Below, piece by piece: positions 1-18,544 of a stretch of DNA of 28,182 nucleotides; within the stretch, counting starts at the first letter, position 1; each line of letters opens with the position of its first letter. The position numbers and the translations under genes are program-made. Source of the stretch: Chloromonas sp. AAM2 (lineage: Eukaryota > Chlorophyta > Chlorophyceae > Chlamydomonadales > Chlamydomonadaceae); NCBI GenBank assembly GCA_004335635.1, contig QAXH01005797.1, positions 1 through 28,182 on the forward strand. Direction: 5' to 3'. The notes below the pieces were generated by a model. That model was not told the origin of the DNA. It saw nothing but the letters and a program-made list of their open reading frames with translations, and ran no database searches.

Positions 1-3000
1 GGAAGTGGCTCAAAACCCGCCAGAGCCTGCCGCTGTTCCGACTTCCTGTGGTTGCCTCTACTCTTCTCACCCGGCAGGCGTGGCGGTGGGCGTTGTGAGG
101 GTGGTTTTATGTCCGGATCAGACGACAGCTGGTCCAGGGGCTCGTTGTGCTCCAGTGCCCACTCAATGCGCTGCGCCAGCACACGGTCGCGATTGGTGAC
201 TATGGACGTCACGTGGCCTGCGGAAACGGCATGTGGGGCAGGTGAGTTCACCGCACAACCCAGATGTAAGAGCCATCATGACATCGGGACCTGCTGTGAA
301 ATGAAGTGTGCAGCGGTGCCACTAGGATGAGGCAAACAACAAGCTGGTCTGATGCGCTCTACCCACGCAAGAGCAATATAACTATCTCATAACTGCAGCA
401 CGGTCCCGCACCAACACACAGGGGCAGGAGCCTCGCACTGCTACACAGCAGAAGCCAAAGCCATGAAAAGCCATGTAATGGTAATGATGATGATAACTCG
501 ATGGCAGGGCACAGTGGCATCCTACATCAGAGCACGGGTGAATGTGAAGCGCGCCATACTACAGGCAATAGCACGTGAGGAACGGAAGCCTAAAGCATGA
601 CGCAAACCATCTTCATAACGCGTGAGGACAGCACGAGTCATGACGTGTACCAGGCAACTTAACAAACCCAGCTGGAGTCCCATCAGACTTCAGGTGGGAG
701 ATGAATGCAAGCAGCCTGGATGCTGACAACAGGACGTTGCCGAAAGGCTCTGATGGTAGCACCTAGACCTGTTTTGTTGCCGCCCTTCCTTCCGGGTCGG
801 TGTTCCTCCGTTGTACGCCCCACGTGCTTTGTTTTCTTGATTGGGCTAGATCAGGGGAGTTTTGTCCCATCGGCTTCCCTAAGGTAGTCCCTAAGGTATC
901 AAGTATTAAAGAGTCCAGCCACTGGGCTAGATCAGGGGAGTTTTGTCCCATCGGCTTCCCTAAGGTAGTCCCTAAGGTATCAAGTATCAAGGTGTCCAGC
1001 CAGGCATAGCCAGATTTATTTGGATTCTCCATCTTGAGGGTGGCCGTCTAGGCTAGACTGTTTGGTCCGCAAGCTGGTGGAGGGCGGTATGTTTTGAGAC
1101 ATGTGATGATGATGATGTTTTACCTGCAAGAAAGCCTGTACCCGAGCACAGCGTCGCACCTGTTCTGCCTGCCCGCGCCGTGCGGCCTGACCGGTGAATG
1201 TAGTCAACCGCCGTGAACGGAAAGTCAAAGTTGACCACGTGGTCCAGGTGCCCGGGAAAGTCCAGGCCACGTGCTGCAACGTCCGTGGCGATCATCACAG
1301 GCAGCCCAGTAGCCGATCCAGGGATGGCACCTGCACGAACACAGCCAAGTGCTTGAACAATCATCGTCTTTTACGCCTTGTGCTGCACGTGTATGGGCAA
1401 GAATTAAGACGCCAAATAGTGTTATAGTCAATACTAGACTGTTTAAGATCAATACGTCTGCAGAAAGCAGAGATCATCTGTGACAGCTACGCTTTCAAAG
1501 CCAAAGGCCAAAGGCCAGTGATGCAGATCGGTACAAGTGCTTGGTGTGGGGCTAAGCTCCATAGGCGGGAATCGCTGGCTACGTCAACTGGCCAAGTGTT
1601 GCCCTTGTGATGAGTTGAACTTGAGTTGACTGGTAACAACTTGTATTCAACCTTTAAGCAGAACTGAGCCTATACCGCTTACTGTGTGTGTGAGATGCTA
1701 CAAGTTCAAGGCTATAACGATTCGAAATGAACTCTGACAAGCATGTGTGTACCAACGCACAAACGGCTGAGAGGCTGAGCTGCAAGACACCACACACGCC
1801 ACGTAAATCCACCCAAAACACACCGCCAGCGTTCCTTCCTAACTGTCTGTGTTGGAATCGATGACGATGTCAGACAGTACACTGGCCCCAGCTCTGCCCA
1901 CCTGCAAACGTCTTCATAGTCTTCTGCCTGTCCGCCACCGACATGTCCCCATGATAACACACGGTGGGCACGCCGTTCTCCCGGCAGTAGTGCTCCACTG
2001 CTCTACAGCTGTCCACGCTGTTACAGAACACCAGGGCCTTCTGGCGCCGGCCGCTGTCTGGGGCTAGGATCTGCACATGTTGTAAGCAGTCGAGCGGTTG
2101 CTGGGGAGGCATTGAAGGGGTGGAGGGCATAACACTGGGTGTGACTGCTGAGTGACCATTAGAAGCAGCGGAACAAGCACAAGCAGCTTTACGCAATCAA
2201 TTGGACACACCGCACGTGCAGCCAACTAACAGCAGTGCTAGTTGGTCTCCTGCCGCAGGCAAACCTGTCACCAACGAACGTCCCCATCCCCACTCTGCTG
2301 GCCCGGTACCTCTGACAGCAGTGCCCTCTTGTCCTTTCCGTTTGGCAGAGTGGTGAATGTGTGCCTGCTGCCCCGGATGCCGTGGTGAGTACTGGCGGTC
2401 TGCAGCGCCTGCATGGCCGGGAACTGCGTGCTGAGCAGGCGCTTGATGGGCTGCGGCCAAATGCACACATGTAGCACGACAAGGGGAATGGTTTGGCAGC
2501 GGACAACACTCACTGTGGGAGGTACTTCCGTGGGAGTGCAATATGTGAACAGCCAGTCTGGTACCAACGGACTGGCAGTCATGGGAACTATAGCGGGAGT
2601 TCGTTTGCAGCACTTAACCGGTTGCTGCAAGGCCCTGCCCACAGCAATCCCTTGTCGAAACAATTCCTGGTGGAAACGATTTCTTCTGGAATTACAGCAC
2701 GATTGGATGCTCAGCATATCCAATCGAATGCATGCACAAGCTGAGGTCGTCAGGTCACTGACATGTGCTTTTGATTTTGGACACACATCGTTCCTTCCTC
2801 CACTCCCACACATCATTGTCATAACCCTTTCATCCTTCACCAAGATTAACGCTAAAATTACTGGGGACCTGAGTCATGGTACAATTGAGTTGAAGCTTCG
2901 CGGATATCCATATGCGTCCAAGCCGCCCGAAACCACGCCTGCCACACATACCTTGGTCATAGTAGCGCTGACCAGCACCACATTAGCAGGCATTGCCTTG

Positions 3001-6000
3001 CCCCTGAGGGGGGTCAGGATCTCCCCCAGCTCCTCGCCCCAACCCTCGGCAAACACAGTGTCAGCCTCGTCAACGACCTGAGGGGCAAAGCAACACGTCA
3101 GTGCTTCGATTAGGCAGGCAGGCCAGAAAAATTACCGTAGATACGTATCTACGGTCATATGCGACTTTCAGGGGCAATTAATTATTTATCGTAGATACTT
3201 ATCTACGGTCATACCTCAAATCCGCGGAATGCTAAATAATTACCGTAGATTGGCTACGGTCGCCAAAAAGCGCTCAGCGGCAGTTTGTTTGACCTTTTTG
3301 AATTGTGCGCGTGTAAGCCGAGACAGCCGCAGACCTTTGACACAGCATTCAACATGCCGGCTGGCCGCCCTAAGAAGGACAAGTTGCCAGAAGGATACCA
3401 ATTCCGTCAAATCGGAAATGGTCATGTTCCTGGAGGTCAAGCCCCCACCGACCGGCCTTCCAGGGCGGCCAGTGAACATCAGGCTGCGCGTGACACAAGC
3501 ACGACTTCACCAGGCCGTTGTCGGGGCGCAAAACTTAACAGTGTTGTTGCAAAAACAAAATGACGTCGGAAGGAATCAAACCGTGTATCTACGCTTGTAT
3601 CAAAACACGATTGCAAGTTATTATTTCCCGTAGCTTCATACACTACGGTCACCTGAAAAACAAATAATTCCGTAGTTGTAGTATCTACGGACCCCCCTTT
3701 TCAGGCAAAAAATTAATTAATTATTTAGCAGGGACCGTAGATTTTTCGCCAAAATTAATTAATTAATCTACGGAAATATCTACGATCTACGGCTAATCGA
3801 ACCACTGCAACACGTCACAGCCAGGTTTTCAAGGCCTTCAAGTTGGATTCTGTGTCAATTAACAGTGTGACTGATTGAGCAATGGGGAATTGTCCCTGCA
3901 TGCTTGTGATCTCTCTTACCCAACGCAGTGATTGTGATGTACATTTTAAGTAGCAACCAGCACACCATCCATCGTTGAGATTTCTTTTGTTTGCGGGCTT
4001 GCATTGCGCATGATTGGAAGTCATGACGGAAGCAGGCATGTCAACAGAGCAACGTTGAACATCACAGCACAAGCCTAAGTTTCCAGGACCGCAGATACAT
4101 GTGCGGCATGCTGTACTAGATACGTATGGTACGATATACCGTATTGTTCAGCAATTTCCGGAACCCGATGGTCATAAAACAATTACGAATCAGGTTCGTG
4201 GCTTTTTGAGCTTTACGCTTTCACGACCCTCAAGTTTTTGCACGTTCTCGCGGTCGGAACGGCATTAAAAACCAATGTGTTTCTTGAGCCATCCAGCACA
4301 GGTTTTAGCACTGGTGTGCACCAGCATTACAGGGTGCCTGTACATGGTACCTGGAGCATGAGCTGCAAGGCAGACACTGTTTCTGACTCAACAGTTTTCC
4401 GAACCTGGTGTTTTGCCACCTTTGAAGATTTCGGCTTTACGAACCACAGGTTTTTGGTGAAATGTTGAAATGTTGAACTGTTGAAATCCGAGAAATTGTA
4501 CGAAGCTGGTTCTGCAATTCGCTGAACGGTACTACTGCAATACACATGCGGCATGTTGGCACAACCGTTCAATTTGCTATCGGCATGCTCTCATCCCACG
4601 CACCAGCCACTGCACGTCCCGCAGGTACATGTGTCCCTCCTTGAGGTGCTGCAGCAGCTTGGTGGGCGAGGTCACCACGATGTCCACACGCTGAAGCTCC
4701 GACTCCTACGGCAGGCATGGGGCAAAGCGTTTTGGTTTGCTGTTCTTGCGGTTGAATAGCGGTTGGACATCGATTTTTGTTACAAATCTTTTGTGTGCTG
4801 CTGGGTGCAAGACATGGACTCCTGGAAAGCACAGGAAGGAGAGCGATTTGGTGACTACGATTTGATATTGTTTCAATGGGTTTTGGTTTGGCGTATGAAC
4901 AAAACAGGGGGCATGCAGTTGCCCTATCTTTCGACCCACGACGGAGGTAGCTCGGTTTCTTGACGTTTCTGAGAGTAGTCCACATGAGTAGCCAATTTAC
5001 CATTTCAACAGTCGCTACATCTACATAATCTTGTTGATATTTGCAAAGCGTACTTGTTCATTGTTCTTATTGCAGAGTTTGGTCTTTGTTGCTAATAACA
5101 AAGGTTCAATCTGGCTGCTAACCCATGGGGTAACACCCAGCCGAAACCAGCCCACCCAAAAACCAACCAACCACACATACATGTACGAGCTCACCTGCAC
5201 AGACCTGGTCTTGCCTCCTGTGTTCGCGCACACCACACGCATCTTGGCGTAGTGGCTGAGCGCCTTGGCCACGGATGTGATCTGAACACATGGCACAACA
5301 ACGTGAAATCGCTCTGCAGCAACGTGATGGGTGAATAATTCAGCCCTCTGTCATTAATCACGACAGCTCCACCAGCATTGCATGGCATGCACATAGGTGA
5401 CCGTCGGCCTCATCACCTGGCAAACGTGTGATAACAATAAACTTGTGTCGCTGCGCACCTGCGGCTGAATACCTCCACCCGCAGCGACAGGGTGCCATTT
5501 AACAGAAGCACAGTGCCTACTGTTGATGTGATCGCATCAACAACAACAGCAACGCCAAGTCAACTGCCAAATTGAACTCAGCAGGCTCCCTGCCAACAGC
5601 AGCACAACACCTACTTGTTCAGTTAGCTCCTTTGTTGGTCCCAGGATGACTGCCCTGGGCCGCTTGGGTGCGGGCACAAACCCTCCGTCCTCCTGCTGCT
5701 TCAAAGCATGAACCTGCACGCACCACGACACGCAAGCAACCATTGCCGGCTGTGTGTAGGCGATGTGTGTGTAGGCGCATACACCATACCAGCATCCCCA
5801 ACAAGCATGAGGCGGTTGTTAGCTGTCCTTTCATCGCCTTGGCATGATTGCTACGATAGTGCAGCACGAATCATATCAAAACGAGAAGTGTGCCTGAACG
5901 TGTGCATTGCCCATGCAAAGGCCTGGCGTCTTGGCTAATTGCTTACGGTAGTGCAGCACGAAAAGACAAAAAAAAGATAGCTTACAATGGGTAGAAGATA

Positions 6001-6721
6001 GGCCAGTGTCTTGCCACTGCCAGTGTGTGATGTCATAAGGAAATCTCCACCCTTCAGTAGGGCAGGTACTGACAGTTTCTGCACACGTGACAGACGTTAA
6101 CAGCACACTCAACACGTGATGCACGCAATAAAAAAAACGACCACAAAAGTGCTGAGCTATGCACTTCAACGTTTAGGTACGCGCCATACAAAACTGATTT
6201 CACCTGCAACCTGGCATAGCTGCGGTCAGTTCTTGACAACCAGCCATCTGAGCAGCCATTGGAAGAGCCAATGCAATGTTATGCAAGAATGCGGACAGCT
6301 GGCATGCGTAGTGCCCCCTTGCTCTCAAAATGGCCCCCTGGTGTCCCAAGCGCACCTGGACTTCTGTTGGTGTTTCTATTTTGAGAGACTGGAGCGCTTG
6401 TAGTAGGTCTGGTCTGAGGCTCAATTGCGAGAAGCCCTGTGTGGGTTGCTTTGGTGCTTCGTCAGCTGGCGTTGTCCCTTGGAGCTCAAACACTGCTGAA
6501 GCGCTGCCCACACGCACTGAAGTGCTTCTCCCAGCACGATGCACGTGGCTTGGCTGGTTTTCTGGAGTAAAGCTGTGTCTGGTGGACATGGCGTACAGAC
6601 ATGGGACGGTTGGCTGCAGGCGAAGGCTGCCGGCCAACGCTTGTGTATGGGGCCCGACTACAAGGAACAAGTGCCGGGAGGCTACTCGCGATGATGTGGC
6701 GCCCATGCTGGGTCCTAGCAT
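1..6721 (-). CDS. RH39: RH39-like organellar DEAD-box RNA helicase (10 exons, 3' end outside window)
   Basis: ATP-dependent RNA helicase; plant RH39 acts on chloroplast 23S rRNA, and the N-terminal ~70 residues here look like an organelle presequence. Exons (minus): 6721-6356, 6078-5986, 5713-5615, 5281-5195, 4705-4604, 3077-2952, 2450-2310, 2070-1902, 1330-1160, 217-1; all introns are GT-AG and phases match. About 523 residues are visible. Landmarks: Q-motif region ~97-122, motif I TGSGKT 141-146, Ia-like PTKEL 179-183, motif II DEAD 252-255, SAT 286-288, motif V ATDVAARG 409-416, motif [13 protein letters not shown] 440-450. The segment after motif VI ([17 protein letters not shown]) resembles RH39 more than general DEAD proteins. 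Motif Ib is unusual, SPTK where TPGR is normal. The start is the first ATG of the open frame; a second ATG at 6706 has a better context. The stop codon lies beyond the left edge. It is divergent from the NOP16-like gene. Mitochondrial targeting (DDX28-like role) is possible. Confidence 0.9.
842..1003. repeat. 81-bp tandem duplication in last helicase intron
   Basis: Two adjacent copies, 842-922 and 923-1003, begin with TGGGCTAGATCAGGGGAG and differ at only a few bases near their ends. Each contains an inner doubled CCCTAAGGTA. They lie in the intron between the two last visible helicase exons (218-1159). No coding role is seen, although the unit length (27 codons) leaves a short repeated open frame on both strands. 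Confidence 0.9.
3134..3792. mobile_element. Putative transposon-like element with clustered CCGTAG/CTACGG hairpins, in helicase intron 5
   Basis: About 660 bp carries at least six inverted pairs of CCGTAG(AT)/(AT)CTACGG: a perfect 22-bp palindrome at 3134-3155, then pairs near 3190-3207, 3243-3259, 3628-3648, 3670-3690 and 3735-3773, with a last CTACGG at 3787-3792. The pairs sit in two blocks, one at each end, separated by about 370 bp of ordinary sequence with a short open frame. The end blocks also hold repeated TTAATTAATTA runs absent from the rest of the window. It looks like a foldback or MITE-like insertion with multiple subterminal hairpins. The motif is absent elsewhere in the window. 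I could not define a clean target-site duplication, and I cannot assign a superfamily. Confidence 0.55.
3354..3563 (+). CDS. Small ORF inside the hairpin-rich element, unrecognised
   Basis: A 69-residue frame from ATG at 3354 to TGA at 3561-3563. It starts [10 protein letters not shown], an AT-hook-like GRPKK near the N-terminus, and is basic and Ala/Thr/Ser-rich later. It sits between the two hairpin blocks, where a non-autonomous transposon would keep a remnant of its own gene. The frame is open upstream to 3285. I recognise no transposase domain. It could be a relic N-terminus, a genuine small protein, or chance. Confidence 0.25.
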   Translation: MPAGRPKKDKLPEGYQFRQIGNGHVPGGQAPTDRPSRAASEHQAARDTSTTSPGRCRGAKLNSVVAKTK

Positions 6722-7128
6722 GTTACGGCGCCTGGACTGCACAACTGTTCGGCAACTGGAACAATGTTTTGGCGGCTTTCACGAGGCTCACAATCAGCAA
6801 ACAATCAAGTGACGCACGGACGTGCTGGGAGCACGTTTTCTGGCTGTCACTTTGCTCTTCCCGGACGCGAATACTGCACGTTTCTGCCGGGAGCAACCCT
6901 ACCGGCTTCGAAATCATGGAACTGATTTCGCAGAGCAGCCTTCGTCACAGCACAATACAGCTTGTGAACTTGGAGTTGTACAATTGTGACAAATCCTGCC
7001 GCCACCTTGCCGCCAGCCCTAACCACCCCACAAGAGCTCAAGGGCCAGTAAGCCTCCCCAGCACTTGCAACCCGTTGCCTTGCCTCAATACACAGCTCCT
7101 GTAGCACTAGCCGAGGCGTGGCAGCACA
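6722..7128. promoter_or_regulatory. Divergent intergenic region between helicase and NOP16-like gene
   Basis: About 400 bp separates the start codons of two genes transcribed away from each other, so both promoters must lie here unless unseen 5' exons exist. I see no clear TATA box or other named element. Call is by position only. Confidence 0.5.
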
Positions 7129-9213
7129 ATGGCGGGCTCAAGAAGACGGCTCAAGAAGACTCAGGCAAAAGTTCAAGTGGGCATGGGCCACCTCAAGCGC
7201 AAGAAGAATGAAAAGACAAGAATACCTTTGGAGCTTGCCAAAGACAGTCAAGACATGGCGAAGCGTTTGAACAGCAGGTACGGCCGGCCATCGAACGTCT
7301 TGCAATGCAACACACAGGCTTGTCTGGATCTTCGGATACAAAATTGTCCTGCCTTGTGGATTTGACCAATCAGGACATTACAATGGGACAATGCACGTGT
7401 CTGGTAGTTTGTGGGGGGACTGCCAGGAACAACGTGCAGAGCTTGACTTTGTCCGCACGTCTTTTGACTGTGACTTGTGGTGATGGTTGTGAGGGAGAAA
7501 TTCTGCATATTGTACAGCTACAAGACTGCACCCTCTGTACACCTTGCTATGCCTGTGTAAATTCTGGGCTGAAGAGCAGCAGAGAAGGCAAATACGTGAT
7601 GCCTCCCTTCCTGTGTACTCTGCTAGCCCAGGTAGCATTCAAACATCGTTACACGCACAAAATGCACAGGTATCCACGGGATGTAGGTAGCTGCCCATGA
7701 GTCCTGTTCTGGTTATTCTGATAGGCGGGTAGCATCTTGATGCCATTGCATGCATGAAATGCACAGGTACCCATGAGCTTCCCGGCATCGTAAGTAGCTG
7801 CCCATGCGCAATGCGAGCATATCCACGTTCAGTGCAACCATATGAGCATTCATGGTCAGCCTGTTGGTGGTGGTGTTGCATTTGTGCGTTGCAGTGCTGA
7901 GTGGAACGAGCAGAAAACGTTAACAGCCAACTACCAAGCCAACCGCCTCGTGATGGATCCAAACATGGGCTTTGGCCGCAATGCAGCAGCGGAGCCCCTC
8001 AAAAGTGCAGAGGAGCGACATGCAGCTGATGAAGCAACCTACTCGGATGATGATGGTAGGAGAGCAATGGCATGTGGCATGTCCACACATGTGAGCAGAC
8101 TAGGCTGCATATTCCCACGTTCTGTCGAACTTGGCATTTGGCCACGACCCATGGTGTATGTGAGGAAGCAATTGGAGAGTGTCAATGCACGGAAAGCGTC
8201 GGGAGAGTGTTGTGATGTGCTCATCACGTTCCAAGCACAGCTGAGTCACTACACCAAGTATGCCACATGCACGGACATTTTCAGTCTGCATATCCCCACT
8301 TCTTGTGGGACTTGGCCTTTGGTCGCGACCCGGACGTAGGTAGCAATTGAGATGTCAAAGCATGGACAGTACCAAGACACCAAGTATGCCACATGCACGG
8401 ACATTTTCAGTCTGCATATCCCCACTTCTTGTGGGACTTGGCCTTTGGTCGCGACCCGGACGTAGGTAGCGATTGAGATGTCAAAGCATGGACAGTACCA
8501 AGGAATCTATGTCCCTGCACCCATGCATTGGACCTGTTGTGGCATGTGTGCAGAGTTGCGGGCGGGCTGCAACCTGGAGCGGAGCACCGGCAAGGCGCTG
8601 CCGCAGCGCCTCACCACCACACAGAAGAAATGCGTTGAGAAGCTCATAGCCAAGCATGGAGAAAACGTGGACGTGAGTGTGGCCCTGAGGGTTTGGGAGA
8701 TTTGGTTGGTGAGAAATCTGCAGTGGCATCAAGGTTTTCTTGGAAGGTTTGGTAGGTTAGGGATATTGTGCGTGCTGCATGCAATGATGACCTGTTTATG
8801 CCGCAGGCGTGTGGCATGGTTGTGCCATAGCCGTGGCACAGAATGCCAGAGAGATGCACAGTTCAAGCTGAGCGGCACAACCGGGACAACAACCTACATG
8901 GTGTTTGGCCTCTGGTGCCCACTGCCAGCTCACGCCAACCCCTCTGTTGTACAGACACACCTGAAAAACGACCAGCCTCAGCACAGTTCCAAAAAAAACA
9001 AGGAGATAGGCATGCTCAGCTTGACTTCCTGATGATAAGGAGAGCTTTGTCCTGTCTTTGCAGGCCATGGTCCTTGACACCAAGGTCAACCCCATGCAGC
9101 ACTCTGCCGGGCAGTTGCGCAAGCTCATGGTCGCGTATCACCACTGGCATGCGTTGGGGGAGAAGGCGCGCCACGACTTCAGGGGACCGCAGAAACCGTA
9201 CAAAAGATTGTAG
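7129..9213 (+). CDS. NOP16: NOP16-like nucleolar ribosome biogenesis protein (4 exons)
   Basis: NOP16 is a nucleolar factor for assembly of the large (60S) ribosomal subunit. Exons 7129-7277, 7895-8055, 8554-8672 and 9064-9213 give a 192-residue protein, close to the family size (about 180-230). Junction phases are 2, 1 and 0, all with GT-AG introns. The N-terminus is strongly basic (RRRLKK, LKRKKNEK). Residues ~52-59 (EWNEQKTL) match the Trp-containing segment near the middle of the family, and ~136-153 (LIAKHGENVDAMVLD then TKVN) plus the following MQHSAGQL match its conserved C-terminal block. It ends in a basic KPYKRL tail at TAG 9211-9213. The start is the first ATG of the frame. Exon 2 ends in an acidic SDDD patch. 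Intron 2 holds a recent 126-bp duplication. Confidence 0.85.
8251..8502. repeat. 126-bp near-perfect tandem duplication in NOP16 intron 2
   Basis: Copies 8251-8376 and 8377-8502 are almost identical; the one difference I see is CAATTGA versus CGATTGA. A diverged third relative at about 8103-8200 shares the segment reading CTGCATATTCCCAC through CACGACCC and a later AGCAATTG. The near identity implies a young duplication (or assembly artefact) of an older dispersed unit. Confidence 0.9.
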
Positions 9214-10304
9214 TGAAGTGTTCCGTGTGTGCTGACTGTTTGGCAGATGGGTTTGTAATATGGGAGGGCATGTTTCTCCTTGTTCCTGAATTTTTGTTGC
9301 ATTGAACCGTTTGTGACTGCCTCTGGGCTCAAAATGTTAATGCCAATCTTTCGAATCATTGATGTGACGAGTGAGTAACCGACGGACATCTGACATGCAG
9401 CAGAGCTTAGCTGTCAGCTGGAGCAGGCAGTGCTTGATCAACTGTTGTGCACAGTCGACGTGAGGCAGCTGCGTGGCCATATGTGTTGGTCGTGGCTAGA
9501 TGACCTGGATTGTGACCAGCTGGCTGGTGGCCGCACAGAGACGTAGGGCAGGATGAACGTGACAGAGCTTCTCAGCTGGCAGAAGGGTGTAGCCACATGG
9601 CAATCACGTTGAGTAGCACTGCTTTGTGGAGTGAGGCCTGAGCTGCTAGTTGCAAGTCGGCATGGCCAGCCATGAATGCCCTGCTATGGCCTCGGTGCAC
9701 AAATTTCCAGCATCATGACTTGCCAAGCCGAAGGGCTGGAGGCATTTGCTGATCCAGTATCATGGTAACTCAACAGGAGTACTGGAGGCACTGCGCTTAC
9801 ACGCTGTGTACACAAAATCAAAAACAAAGCCTGCCTAGCAGGGCCATGGGAATGAAGCGCGCCGTTGCATACGGCGACCGAAGTCTGTGTCAATGGGATA
9901 CCGAGAATGGTCTTGCCATGCTTGAAAACGCCCAGCTAAGAACAGACATAGAAGTTTGGACATGTCTGATCAGCCGTTTGCCCAACGCCCAGGTAGAGGA
10001 ACCAAGACTACACAGGTCCACGTCCCAACCTAACCTTGGACGTAAAACTGCCAGCACACTGTCTTCCTGCAACCCACAAAATTGCTATGCGCATCCCCAG
10101 AATGCGTCACACCAAGGCTGCAGGCGACTGCGCATGGCTGGGTGGGTGCAGCTCACATGGAGTGGCTGGTCGCCCGTCCACCCCTCACCACTGGTACGCC
10201 AACTCACTGCAGCAATCAGAGAACTGGCTGCACTATATTCTGTTGGCCAGCAGCTGCTGCTTGCTGCTGCTGGTGAGCATGCGCCCGCATGTACTGCTTG
10301 GGGT
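9214..10304. other. Convergent intergenic region, no gene seen
   Basis: Between the NOP16-like stop and the bS16 stop. No recognisable coding or RNA gene. A TTACA at 9798-9802 (TGTAA on the minus strand) could be a distant poly(A) signal for bS16, implying a long 3' UTR of about 500 nt. A long plus-strand open frame (9762-10628) runs antisense over bS16 and is treated as chance. Confidence 0.5.
9254..9258 (+). terminator. UGUAA poly(A) signal of the NOP16-like gene
   Basis: TGTAA lies 41 nt after the NOP16 stop codon, within the distance expected for the chlorophyte polyadenylation signal. This supports a green-algal origin. A single pentamer could occur by chance. Confidence 0.5.
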
Positions 10305-10846
10305 TTAGAGCTTGGGTACAGCGTCCTTTGGCACCACGACGTTAATCTTCTTTGGCTCGATGACGTACGCCTTTTGCAACAAGTTCCTGACGGTGTCGGA
10401 TGGAAGGGCGCCGTTGCCAAGCCATTTCTTGATGGCTGGGGCGTTCAGGTTGGTCTCCTTCTTGAGGGGGTCATACCACCTGCGGCGAACAAGCAAATGA
10501 TGCATAAGCCTGCCATCGGCGCGTCGGCAGCAGACTGGTCCACAGCTTGCAAGAAACGTACGCACCCGAGGTACTCAAGTGGCCTGCCCTCGCGGCGGTC
10601 CTTGCTCTCAATGGCCACCAGACGGTAGAATGGCTGCTTGTTGCGGCCAACCCTCTGGAAGCGGATGGCCACGCGGTTCTCAATCACTGGCACGGACACG
10701 CGAGATGGCCTGGAGACCGCCACACGTGTGGCCTGGAATGGGCGCGCTGACCCCACGAAAGACGTCTGCATCTTGGCAGACCGGGGTTGCAAACTGGTTA
10801 GGACAGGTCGAACAACACGGCTCTGTAGCGCAATCGCGGCCAACAT
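10305..10846 (-). CDS. RPS16: Organellar 30S ribosomal protein bS16, nuclear-encoded, with presequence
   Basis: Small-subunit ribosomal protein of bacterial type, so it should work in plastid or mitochondrial ribosomes. Exons (minus) 10846-10566 and 10479-10305 join in phase 2 across a GT-AG intron and end at TAA 10307-10305. The mature bS16 part begins near [19 protein letters not shown] and continues through LEYLG, split by the intron before WYDPLKKE, then the family C-terminal half with [21 protein letters not shown]-terminal extension [10 protein letters not shown] follows. The upstream ~50 residues are rich in Arg, Ser, Val and Ala with no acid, as in transit peptides. Start: the first ATG, at 10846, gives 151 residues; an ATG at 10771 (context CCAAGATG) gives 126 and is a good alternative. 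Divergent from the CDK20 gene. Confidence 0.92.
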
Positions 10847-11067
10847 GCACGCAAAATCCCAGTACCGGCGCACGTGCCAAAAGCCGTTATTCCATGCAAA
10901 CTTTCAGCCGACCTTGTGTGTTGTGTGTGGAGACTCCGTTGTAGTGGTGCAAGCCAGTTTGAGCTTGACATATGATCATGCAAGACCTGCATGGTCACAT
11001 TGCGGGAGGAGGACTGCATGCACAGACATCAGTGTAAAAATGCGGTGACAGCTGGAAGCATCTTAAC
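10847..11067. promoter_or_regulatory. Short divergent region between bS16 and CDK20 genes
   Basis: Only 221 bp separates the two chosen start codons (296 bp if bS16 starts at 10771). The promoters must overlap or be very compact. No named promoter motif recognised. Confidence 0.45.

Positions 11068-18544
<7,477 letters not shown>

Noticed and set aside
2413..3081. 222-codon plus-strand frame
   Set aside because: Antisense to helicase exons containing the DEAD and SAT motifs.
8039..9128. Several open frames in and around NOP16 introns
   Set aside because: They cross splice sites of the phase-consistent NOP16 model or copy the 126-bp duplication, with no recognisable domains.
9762..10628. 288-codon plus-strand open frame
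   Set aside because: It runs antisense across both bS16 exons, whose protein is unmistakable, and its translation shows no recognisable domain. Open length is probably a by-product of bS16 codon usage and chance.
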